Assembly: GCA_021204285.1 (NCBI GenBank) | Contig: JAJPZP010000123.1 | Location: forward strand, 8,270-13,983 | Source: Lachnospiraceae bacterium | GTDB lineage: Bacteria; Bacillota; Clostridia; Lachnospirales; Lachnospiraceae | Direction of reading: 5' to 3' | DNA: 5,714 bases | Part shown: one piece after another, positions 1-5,714 of the stretch | How the letters are laid out: the number at the start of each line of letters is the position of its first letter | How positions within the stretch are numbered: position 1 is the first letter of the stretch | Position numbers and translations under genes: made by a program | Notes under the pieces: model-generated | Seen by the model: only the letters and a program-made list of their open reading frames with translations | Told to the model about the DNA's origin: nothing | Database searches by the model: none

Positions 1-826
1 TCTCTCACAGTCAACCGTCAGTTCACATATCAAAAATCTGGAAAAAGAGCTGCAATGCCAGCTCATTGTCCGGACAACCAGAAGCCTGAAGCTCACAGCA
101 GAGGGAGAAACTTTTCTGCCCTACGCAAAACGAATCACCCAGACACGGGACGCCGCTCTGACTTCCCTGAAGCAGACGCCTCAGGCTGTGTTTCGCCTGG
201 GCGCATCCTCAATTCCATCTGCATGGCTGCTTCCGAATATCCTCAGCCGGTTTCATGAGGATCATCCGGGCATCTCCTATGATGTTCAGCAAAAGGACAG
301 TGCAGGAATTTATGAAATGGTCATGGACGGCACCATTGACCTTGGTCTGATCGGTCAAAAATATTCCTCTTCCAGGTGCGAATTCATTCCCTTCTGTCAC
401 GATCAGCTCTTTCTCGTGATGCCTGCCACGGAGCCTTATCTTCGCCTGAAAGCAGAAAAAACGGATATCCGCAGGATTCTCGAATATCCGTTCATCATGA
501 GAAAACACGGTTCCGGCACCTGGTCTGCAGCAGTGCAGGCGCTTGAACCCTATGGTGTGTCAGCCCGTTCTCTGCATGTCGTTCTTTCTACCAATGATCT
601 GCAATCACTGCTACAGATGGTCGCCGGAGGAATGGGCATTTCTATCTGCTCGGAATACTCCATTCGCGGATTTGAAGAGCAAAAACGCGTGATATCTTAC
701 CCTTTGGGAGAAAAATCCAGGCGCTGCTTTTATATCTGCCGCTCTCTGAACCGACAGGAAACTCCGCTGATGAGACAGTTTATCCGGTGTGCGGTGGAGA
801 CATGCAGCGCACAGGAAATGTTATGA
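1..826 (+). CDS. LysR-family transcriptional regulator, 5'-truncated by the window edge
   Basis: The reading frame is open from base 2 to the TGA at 824-826, giving 274 residues. It begins inside the DNA-binding helix-turn-helix: LSQSTVSSHIKNLEKEL, then a wing segment with LKLTAEGE near residues 29-36, is the classic LysR recognition helix and wing. A linker helix follows, and from about residue 63 (VFRLGASSIPSAWLLPNIL) the periplasmic-binding-protein-like effector domain runs to the C-terminus, with DGTIDLGLIG and MVAGGMGISI as typical family motifs. LysR proteins are usually about 290-310 residues, so some 25-30 N-terminal residues lie left of the window. The phrase around IGASSIP...LLP recalls the CysB/CysL and 'selenium-metabolism' LysR subgroup, but this is recollection only. 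It is convergent with the downstream threonine-synthase-like gene, so its usual divergent target would lie to the left, outside the window. The effector is unknown. A GTG at 188 is not the real start because the upstream frame is clearly LysR. Confidence 0.93.
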   Translation, partial: LSQSTVSSHIKNLEKELQCQLIVRTTRSLKLTAEGETFLPYAKRITQTRDAALTSLKQTPQAVFRLGASSIPSAWLLPNILSRFHEDHPGISYDVQQKDSAGIYEMVMDGTIDLGLIGQKYSSSRCEFIPFCHDQLFLVMPATEPYLRLKAEKTDIRRILEYPFIMRKHGSGTWSAAVQALEPYGVSARSLHVVLSTNDLQSLLQMVAGGMGISICSEYSIRGFEEQKRVISYPLGEKSRRCFYICRSLNRQETPLMRQFIRCAVETCSAQEML

Positions 827-2062
827 AACCGCAATTCCCCTCTCCGCGAAGGCCTGCATCAGCCGGTCCATATCACCCGGAATCGAAATCGGTTCGCCGC
901 AGGAACGGATCGCGTTCTCAACATCTTTCAGGCCGTTACCGGTGACAACGGAGACGACCGTCGCATCGGCCGGGATCTTCCCCTGCTCGCAGAGCTTTTT
1001 GAGGCCGGCCGTGCCGGTGACGCCGGCAGGCTCACCGAAAACACCACAACTTGAACCGAGCAGCTTCTGCGCCGCCATAATCTCCTCATCCGAGACATTG
1101 ACCGTCAGGCCGTTCGACTCCCGGATCGCCATCAGTGCCTTGTCCGCATTGCGCGGCACGCCGACCGCGATAGAATCCGCGAGCGTATTTTCCTCCATCG
1201 GATACCAGTCCTCACCCGTTTCAATCGCGCGGTTCAGCGGGCAGCAGCCGCTCGCCTGCGCCGAGATCAGACGCGGCAGACGGTCAATAAAGCCGATGGC
1301 ATAGAGATCCTTTAAGCCCTTCCAGAGTCCGGCAATCGTACAGCCATCGCCAACGGAAATCGCGATATAATCCGGGACTTTCCAGCCCAGCTGTTCCATG
1401 ATCTCAAGCCCCACTGTCTTCTTCCCCTCGGAGAGATAGGGATTGATCGCCGCGTTGCGGTTGTACCAGCCCCACTTGTCGATCGCCTGCTTCGAAAGCT
1501 CGAAGGTATCCTCATAAGAACCCTGCACGGAGACAACTGTCGCTCCAAAGGTCATAAGCTGCGCGACCTTGCCCTTCGGTGCCCGGGACGGTACGAAGAT
1601 ATAAGTCGAAAGACCCGCGGCAGCCGCATTGCCCGCAAGAGAGGAGGCCGCGTTGCCGGTCGAGGAACAGGCGATTACCTTTGCCCCGGCTTCGCCCGCC
1701 TTGGCGACCGCCATCGACGAGGCGCGGTCTTTCAGCGACGCAGTCGGATTGAGGCCATCGTCCTTCACATAAAGCTTTGCGATGCCAAGCTCCCCGGCCA
1801 GCCGCGGAGCCTCATAGAGCGGCGACCAGCCGACGCGCAGCGGCGGCGCGGGCGTCTTTTCCTCCACGGGGAGCAGCTCACGGTAACGCCACATCGAGCG
1901 CTCTTCGCGCTTCGAGAGCTTCTCTTTCGTCAGACTCTCTTTGATATAATCATAGTCATACACGATATCGAGGATGCCGCCGCAAGAGCAGTTCGTCAGA
2001 TTCGGAACCGCCTCATAGGTTTTGCCGCAGCGGACACACTTTCCATATTTTACATTTTTCAT
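821..2062 (-). CDS. thrC: Threonine synthase family PLP-dependent enzyme
   Basis: This 413-residue cytosolic enzyme has the fold-type II PLP architecture. In the family, threonine synthase converts O-phosphohomoserine to threonine and phosphate. The N-terminus carries a rubredoxin-like zinc ribbon (Cys9, Cys12, Cys25, Cys27). The PLP Schiff-base lysine is Lys111 in NPTASLKDRAS. The phosphate/substrate loop is SSTGNAA (133-139), the glycine-rich PLP-phosphate loop is VGDGCTIAGLWKG (237-249), and the C-terminal TGNGLKD (374-380) matches the threonine synthase TG(H/N)GLKD motif. The ATG at 2062 is chosen because the zinc ribbon begins right after it, as in relatives, and a purine-rich stretch precedes it. 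An in-frame ATG at 2101 or TTG at 2104 would add 13 or 14 residues, has no ribosome binding site and lies inside a hairpin. The usual PLP motif is PTGSFKDRG, so TASLKDRAS is a variant. No hom or thrB is adjacent; the neighbours are a nucleoside-type importer. The fold is certain, the substrate less so: a paralogue acting on another amino acid is possible. It overlaps the convergent LysR gene by 6 bases. Confidence 0.85.
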   Translation of the reverse strand: MKNVKYGKCVRCGKTYEAVPNLTNCSCGGILDIVYDYDYIKESLTKEKLSKREERSMWRYRELLPVEEKTPAPPLRVGWSPLYEAPRLAGELGIAKLYVKDDGLNPTASLKDRASSMAVAKAGEAGAKVIACSSTGNAASSLAGNAAAAGLSTYIFVPSRAPKGKVAQLMTFGATVVSVQGSYEDTFELSKQAIDKWGWYNRNAAINPYLSEGKKTVGLEIMEQLGWKVPDYIAISVGDGCTIAGLWKGLKDLYAIGFIDRLPRLISAQASGCCPLNRAIETGEDWYPMEENTLADSIAVGVPRNADKALMAIRESNGLTVNVSDEEIMAAQKLLGSSCGVFGEPAGVTGTAGLKKLCEQGKIPADATVVSVVTGNGLKDVENAIRSCGEPISIPGDMDRLMQAFAERGIAVS

Positions 2063-2091
2063 CTTATCTTCTTTCCCCTTCCACTGACAGC

Positions 2092-2131
2092 TACAGGGCA
2101 TCAAAGATCATCCGGTTTTTGACACCCTGTA
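2092..2131 (-). promoter_or_regulatory. 14-bp RNA hairpin in the leader of the threonine-synthase-like gene
   Basis: Arms at 2118-2131 and 2092-2105 enclose a 12-base loop. As minus-strand RNA the 5' arm UACAGGGUGUCAAA pairs with UUUGAUGCCCUGUA at all 14 positions, two of them G-U wobbles. On the plus strand the same two positions become C-A mismatches. It begins 34 bases after the permease 2 stop and ends 29 bases before the enzyme start. No U-run follows, so it is not a standard intrinsic terminator. It could be a processing or stability element between the two cistrons, a leader control element, or, as DNA, a protein-binding dyad. Confidence 0.6.
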
Positions 2132-2160
2132 TATCATCGTTTATTTTCTTCAGGATATAC
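2129..2160 (-). repeat. Short inverted repeat GTATATC / GATATAC in the same intergenic gap
   Basis: Perfect 7-base arms at 2154-2160 and 2129-2135 are separated by 18 A-rich bases, just after the permease 2 stop codon. The second arm shares bases 2129-2131 with the foot of the 14-bp hairpin, so both could not be fully formed in one RNA. The arms are AT-rich and a stem here would be weak. It may equally be an operator-like dyad or chance. Confidence 0.3.
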
Positions 2161-2165
2161 TATGC

Positions 2166-3146
2166 TCAGCGCTCCTCGCGGAAATACGAGGTTCCCAGGC
2201 TCGCCGGAGGCTGATTCTCCGGTTTATTTCTGCGGCTGGTAAAGACCAGCACAATGATCGTCACGAGATACGGGAACATCTTGAAGACTTCCTGCATCGC
2301 GCGGGAAAGTCCCGGCACATAGATATACAGAATATACAATGCGCCAAACAGGATGGACCCCCAGATCGCACTGCGCGCATTCCACAACGCCATGATGACA
2401 AGTGCAATTGCAAGCCAGCCCCGGTCTCCAAAGCCATTCTCAATCCAGGTCCCGCCGAGATAATCCATAACATAATAGAGTCCGCCAAGCCCCGCGATGG
2501 CCGCGCCGATGATCGTCGCAGTATACTTGTAACACGTGACATTAATACCGGCAGCGTCCGCCGTCGCCGGGCTCTCTCCGACTGCCCGCAGATTCAGGCC
2601 ACGCCGTGTCTTCGTCAGAAACCACGTAATTACAAAGGCCAGAATGATGGAAAGGTAAGTCAGAAAGCCATAGGAAAACAGCAGCGTCCCGACAACCGGA
2701 ATCTCGGAGAGCACCGGGATTGTCGTGCGGAAAGCCTCGCCCGTCGTCTTCACGGAAATCTGCCCGACGCCGCCCGCAAGTTTCGAGAGTGAGCCACCGA
2801 AGAAATTTCCGAAGCCGGTGCCGAAGGTCGTGAGCGCGAGGCCGACCACATTCTGGTTTGCGCGCAGGGTAATCGTGAGGAAGGCGTAAATCAGGCCGCC
2901 CAGTGCAGATACCAGCACTGCCATCGCGAAGGCGATCAGAAGCCCCACCAGTCCGTTTGGATTCTCCACGGAATTCTCATAGAAAAAAGCTCCCATCAGG
3001 CCGGACACACCACCCATATACATAATGCCCGGAATACCAAGGTTCAGGTTCCCCGATTTTTCAATCAGGATCTCACCGGAGGCTCCGAACAGAATCGCGA
3101 TGCCCTGGCCGATCGCCTTCTGGATAAAGGTTAAAATCAGATTCAT
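2166..3146 (-). CDS. nupQ: ABC transporter permease 2, BMP/nucleoside-type (NupQ/YufQ-like)
   Basis: This 326-residue integral membrane protein belongs to the BPD_transp_2 permease family and is one half of the transmembrane channel of a nucleoside/simple-sugar importer. Diagnostic stretches are EKSGNLNLGIPGIMYMGG (29-46), LRANQNVVGLALTTFGTGF (95-113), the cytoplasmic coupling loop LRAVGESPATADAAGINV (186-203) that contacts the ATPase, and DRGWLAIALVIMALWNA (241-257). Hydrophobic segments lie at roughly 8-24, 38-57, 66-92, 102-118, 151-176, 208-226, 244-258, 262-277 and 291-304. The tail after residue 304 is short and polar. The start at 3146 is supported by AAGGAGG 9 bases upstream, located in the last codons of permease 1, with only 4 bases between that gene's stop and this ATG. 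An open frame continues upstream to 3206 but only overlaps permease 1. Length agrees with the shorter of the two permeases in nupNOPQ-type operons. Substrate is inferred, not shown. Confidence 0.93.
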   Translation of the reverse strand: MNLILTFIQKAIGQGIAILFGASGEILIEKSGNLNLGIPGIMYMGGVSGLMGAFFYENSVENPNGLVGLLIAFAMAVLVSALGGLIYAFLTITLRANQNVVGLALTTFGTGFGNFFGGSLSKLAGGVGQISVKTTGEAFRTTIPVLSEIPVVGTLLFSYGFLTYLSIILAFVITWFLTKTRRGLNLRAVGESPATADAAGINVTCYKYTATIIGAAIAGLGGLYYVMDYLGGTWIENGFGDRGWLAIALVIMALWNARSAIWGSILFGALYILYIYVPGLSRAMQEVFKMFPYLVTIIVLVFTSRRNKPENQPPASLGTSYFREER

Positions 3147-3150
3147 ATTC

Positions 3151-4242
3151 TCAGGCCTCCTTCTGCTTTTTACGGAATTCCAGTTCATAGTTGATAAAGA
3201 ACTCACAGCCGATCAGGAAGAACAGAATGATACCCGTGATAATGTCGGAGGCATTCTTGTTCAGGCCGAACTGCGTCGCGATCTGAATCGCACCCTGCTG
3301 CATAAAGACCAGCAGCGCGGAGATCAGAATCATGAAGAAGGGATTGAACTTCGCCATCCAGGCCACGATAATCGCTGTGAAACCGCGTCCGTTCGCCGTA
3401 CTGGTTGAGATCGTGTGTCCTGCGCCGCAGACCGTCACCATACCCGCCAGTCCGCAGATCGCGCCGGAAATCATCATCGTGCGTTTGATCACACGCTTTA
3501 CATTGATGCCGGCATAGCGGGCTGTGTTCTGACTCTCACCGACAACGGCAATCTCATAGCCCTGCTTGCTGTAAGCCATATAGTAATACATCAGTGCAGT
3601 GAAGACCAGCACAATGATTACGTTCAGTATGTAGGAATTTCCGGCAATAGACGGAAACCAGCCCTTCTGAGAAGCCAAGTTGATGATGCCAACGGTATTG
3701 GAACCTGCCGGGTTTTCCCAGAAGACAATGCAGAAGGTGACGATCTGCATCGCGACATAATTCATCATCAGTGTGAACAGCGTTTCGTTCGTATTGTAGC
3801 GTGCCTTGAAAAATGCCGGAATGTAGCCCCAGATGAGGCCCGCCAGCATACTGGCGACAAAAATGACGATAAGAAGGACAAAATTCGGGAGAAAATCACC
3901 CAGATAGATCATCAGTGCCGCACTCGCGAGGCCTCCCATCAGCACCTGCCCTTCCGCGCCGATATTCCAGAAGCGCATCTTGAAAGCGGGCGCGAGGCCG
4001 ACCGCGATCAACAGCAATACCACAGTCTCGCGAATCGTCACCCAGGCACGCCTGCCCGTACCGATCGCCCCGTCGACGATACCGGCATAGACCTGCAGCG
4101 GATTCTGCCGCGTCACAATCACAATAAAGATGGCGCAGACAATGAGCGAAAGAAGGACAGCCACGACCCGGACCAGAACCGCCTGTTTCAGGGAGATGGT
4201 ACTCCGTTTTTTCATTCGTACAAAAGGTTCTTTATGGTTCAT
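3151..4242 (-). CDS. nupP: ABC transporter permease 1, BMP/nucleoside-type (NupP/YufP-like)
   Basis: This 363-residue integral membrane protein is the second, longer BPD_transp_2 permease and is expected to form a heterodimeric channel with the protein encoded just downstream. A basic N-terminus (about residues 9-19) precedes a first hydrophobic segment at 22-44. Further segments lie near 72-88, 97-116, 119-145, 155-175, 203-222, 255-273, 285-318 and 333-350. Family signatures are FWNIGAEGQ (91-99), YNTNETLFTLMMNYVA (149-164) and the cytoplasmic coupling loop IAVVGESQNTARYAGINV (231-248), which matches the equivalent loop of the other permease. It ends in a charged tail ending in RKKQKEA. The ATG at 4242 has AAGGAGG 9 bases upstream and overlaps the last 11 bases of the ATPase gene, which implies translational coupling. 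No truncation or frameshift is visible. A related system for simple sugars cannot be excluded from the sequence. Confidence 0.94.
   Translation of the reverse strand: MNHKEPFVRMKKRSTISLKQAVLVRVVAVLLSLIVCAIFIVIVTRQNPLQVYAGIVDGAIGTGRRAWVTIRETVVLLLIAVGLAPAFKMRFWNIGAEGQVLMGGLASAALMIYLGDFLPNFVLLIVIFVASMLAGLIWGYIPAFFKARYNTNETLFTLMMNYVAMQIVTFCIVFWENPAGSNTVGIINLASQKGWFPSIAGNSYILNVIIVLVFTALMYYYMAYSKQGYEIAVVGESQNTARYAGINVKRVIKRTMMISGAICGLAGMVTVCGAGHTISTSTANGRGFTAIIVAWMAKFNPFFMILISALLVFMQQGAIQIATQFGLNKNASDIITGIILFFLIGCEFFINYELEFRKKQKEA
3156..3162 (-). promoter_or_regulatory. Ribosome binding site of permease 2
   Basis: AAGGAGG on the minus strand, with 9 bases to the ATG at 3146. It lies inside the final codons of permease 1 and decides the start of permease 2 against the longer upstream open frame. 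Confidence 0.9.
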
Positions 4243-5632
4243 CTACCGCTTCCTCCTTTCCGATCGTACCAGTCATCATCAGTCCGAGCTGTTCCTTGGT
4301 CGCGCTGCGCGCATCCACCGTCCCGGCCACTTTTCCGCCCTGCAATACCAGGATACGGTCACAGAGTTCAAGCAATACGTCCAGATCCTCCCCGACGCAG
4401 ATGACCGCCGCGCCGTTCTCCTTCTGTTTATTCAGGAGATTGTAAATCGTGTAGGAGGAATTGATATCCAGTCCTCGCACGGGATAGGCCACCATAAGTA
4501 CCGTCGGATTCGAGGAAATCTCACGTCCAACCAGCACTTTCTGTACGTTACCTCCTGAGAGGCGGCGCACCGGCGTCGTGACGCCCGGTGTGACAACCTC
4601 GAGTTCCTCGATGATCGTCTTCGCAAGCTCCTCCGGAGTCCTGCGATCGGTAATGAATCCCTTCCCATCCCGGTAACTCCGCAGCATCATGTTGTTTGTA
4701 ATGTCCATGGAACCGACAAGTCCCATGCCGAGGCGGTCTTCCGGCACGAAGGAAAGACGCACGCCCATATTCCGGATCTCTGTGACATTGCAGGTATGGA
4801 GTGCCTGCGGCTCCCCGCCAGGCGGATAGTACCAGATCTCGCCCTCCTCCATATGCTGCAGTCCCGCGATCGACTCCAGAAGCTCCTTCTGGCCGCTGCC
4901 GGAGATGCCGGCAACGCCGAGGATTTCGCCGCTGCGTGCGGCAAAGGATGCCTTGTTCAGCGTGACAGTGCCTTCCTTGTTCCGGCAGCTGACGCCCTTC
5001 ATTTCCAGACGGAGCTCCGGATTCACCGGTTCGGAGCGGTCGATATTCAGACTTACTTTTTCGCCGACCATCATCTCCGTCAACGACGAGATCGTGGCCT
5101 CAGAAGTCTTCACCGTACCGATATACTTTCCTTTGCGCAGCACAGCTACCCGGTCCGAGATCTCCATGACCTCATTCAGTTTATGTGTAATGATGATGAT
5201 GGATTTTCCATCATCCCGCATATTTTTCAATACCTGGAACAGCCGCTCTGTCTCCTGCGGCGTCAGTACAGCGGTCGGTTCATCCAGAATCAGGATTTCC
5301 GCACCGCGATAGAGTACCTTGACAATCTCAACCGTCTGCTTCTGCGAGACGGACATATCATATATTTTTTTTGCCGGATTCATATCAAAGCCGTAACGGT
5401 CTACCAGTTGCTGAATATCCGCCTCAATCCGGCTCATGTTCTGTCCTTTTTCCGCCGGCAGTCCCAGCACGATGTTCTCCGCGGCTGTAAAGATCGGGAC
5501 AAGCTTAAAATGCTGGTGAATCATGCCGATACCGAGGTCAAAAGAATCCTTCGGTGAGCGGATGGTCACCTCCTGGCCATTCACAAAAATATGGCCCTCA
5601 TCCGGAAAATAAATGCCGGAAATCATATTCAT
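4232..5632 (-). CDS. nupO: ABC transporter ATPase, two fused nucleotide-binding domains (NupO/YufO-like), N-terminus missing or corrupted
   Basis: The recognisable product is 466 residues from an internal Met at 5632. Family members are about 505-515 residues, so roughly 40 are missing, including most of Walker A of domain 1. Domain 1 retains the Q-loop (Gln40 in MIHQHFKLV, a hallmark of BMP-type systems), a signature MSVSQ (93-97), Walker B ILILDE (113-118) followed by PTAVLTPQE, and the H-loop His150 (IIIITHKLNEV). Domain 2 has the degenerate Walker A usual for this family, AGISGSGQKE (241-250, GQKE in place of GKST), signature LSGGN (358-362), a Walker-B-like VAYPVRGLD (381-389) and Glu415 where the H-loop His would be, so it is probably weak or inactive in hydrolysis. 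It powers the two permeases encoded next. Upstream of 5632 the frame reads GDECTRNNTLMN where the family has GENGxGKxTLMN, and it meets a TAG at 5693-5695. The true start therefore cannot be placed. The product is either intact in the organism and damaged in this sequence, or really disrupted. Confidence 0.92.
   Translation of the reverse strand: MNMISGIYFPDEGHIFVNGQEVTIRSPKDSFDLGIGMIHQHFKLVPIFTAAENIVLGLPAEKGQNMSRIEADIQQLVDRYGFDMNPAKKIYDMSVSQKQTVEIVKVLYRGAEILILDEPTAVLTPQETERLFQVLKNMRDDGKSIIIITHKLNEVMEISDRVAVLRKGKYIGTVKTSEATISSLTEMMVGEKVSLNIDRSEPVNPELRLEMKGVSCRNKEGTVTLNKASFAARSGEILGVAGISGSGQKELLESIAGLQHMEEGEIWYYPPGGEPQALHTCNVTEIRNMGVRLSFVPEDRLGMGLVGSMDITNNMMLRSYRDGKGFITDRRTPEELAKTIIEELEVVTPGVTTPVRRLSGGNVQKVLVGREISSNPTVLMVAYPVRGLDINSSYTIYNLLNKQKENGAAVICVGEDLDVLLELCDRILVLQGGKVAGTVDARSATKEQLGLMMTGTIGKEEAVDEP
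4252..4258 (-). promoter_or_regulatory. Ribosome binding site of permease 1
   Basis: AAGGAGG on the minus strand, with 9 bases to the ATG at 4242. It is embedded in the ATPase C-terminal codons and supports coupled translation across the 11-base gene overlap. Confidence 0.9.
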
Positions 5633-5714
5633 CAGCGTGTTATTCCGCGTACATTCGTCCCCCGGGATAGCGGGACAGGCGCCGTAAAGAATCTAAATGG
5701 AGGGTTGGTCTTAG
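5633..5714 (-). other. Corrupted or rearranged Walker A region of the ATPase gene
   Basis: These 82 bases should encode the N-terminal part of the ATPase with Walker A of domain 1. In frame with the downstream gene they read backwards into ILYGACPAIPGDECTRNNTL and then a stop (TAG, 5693-5695), with a second stop close to the edge. The other two minus-strand frames also show no Walker A. A base-level resemblance to a GENGxGKNTLMN coding stretch remains near 5633-5665, which suggests clustered errors at a contig or read end more than foreign DNA. That explanation is inference. Confidence 0.6.

Noticed and set aside
236..257. NBD2-type degeneracy (GSGQKE instead of GKST, at minus-strand residues 245-250) read as damage
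   Set aside because: A degenerate Walker A in the second domain is normal for the two-domain ATPases of this importer family. The coordinates given are not informative; the site lies near 4880-4900.
55..258. Small plus-strand open frame starting at an ATG at 55
   Set aside because: It is out of frame with the LysR helix-turn-helix, which is continuous from base 2.
260..269. GATCATCCGG at 260-269, repeated at 2106-2115 in the hairpin loop region
   Set aside because: A shared 10-mer is expected by chance in a window this long; the first copy is ordinary LysR coding sequence.
789..1304. Plus-strand open frame overlapping the LysR end and the enzyme gene
   Set aside because: It is low-complexity Ser/Pro/Ala-rich translation opposite the conserved C-terminal half of the PLP enzyme.
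2063..2104. Extended N-terminus for the PLP enzyme from TTG at 2104 or ATG at 2101
   Set aside because: The extra residues are not family-like, no ribosome binding site precedes these starts, and they fall inside the 14-bp hairpin.
2092..2131. Intrinsic terminator for the importer operon
   Set aside because: The stem is convincing but no run of U follows it on the minus strand; the bases after the stem are GCTGTCAGTGG.
3415..4404. Long plus-strand open frame (329 codons) opposite permease 1
   Set aside because: It is antisense to a clear permease gene, its translation is rich in His, Arg, Asp and Gln without any domain, and it has no supporting ribosome binding site; it is a codon-bias shadow.
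4796..5557. Plus-strand open frame (253 codons) opposite the ATPase
   Set aside because: It lies antisense to conserved ABC motifs and shows no family signature of its own.

Overview
The window reads as part of a Gram-positive anaerobe chromosome, probably Clostridia and plausibly Lachnospiraceae. This is inferred from the style of the ABC ATPase (MSVSQKQTVEI, ILILDEPTAVLTPQE), the strong AAGGAGG ribosome binding sites and the tightly packed operon. No marker gene in the window fixes the taxon.

There are five genes. On the plus strand, bases 1-826 hold a LysR-family transcription regulator that lacks only its first residues, cut off by the left edge. The other four genes lie on the minus strand and read from right to left: an ABC ATPase with two nucleotide-binding domains (4232-5632, N-terminus missing or corrupted), permease 1 (3151-4242), permease 2 (2166-3146), then after a 103-base gap a PLP-dependent threonine-synthase-family enzyme (821-2062). 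The LysR gene and the enzyme gene converge and overlap by 6 bases at their stop codons.

The ATPase and the two permeases are the membrane core of a BMP-type nucleoside/simple-sugar importer of the NupOPQ (YufOPQ) kind. Stops and starts overlap by 11 bases at one junction and are 4 bases apart at the other. Each permease has an AAGGAGG site 9 bases before its ATG, so the three are almost certainly one translationally coupled operon. The lipoprotein that binds the substrate is not in the window and would be expected upstream of the ATPase, past base 5714. The enzyme follows in the same direction and may be co-transcribed. Its leader carries a 14-bp hairpin that pairs completely only as minus-strand RNA.

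Two points stand out. The last ~80 bases do not encode the Walker A region that the ATPase must have, and they look like a damaged or low-quality sequence end, or a true rearrangement. The threonine-synthase-like enzyme has an unusual PLP-lysine motif and sits next to a nucleoside-type importer, not next to hom/thrB, so its substrate is open. I found no mobile element, CRISPR array, tRNA, rRNA or convincing intrinsic terminator.
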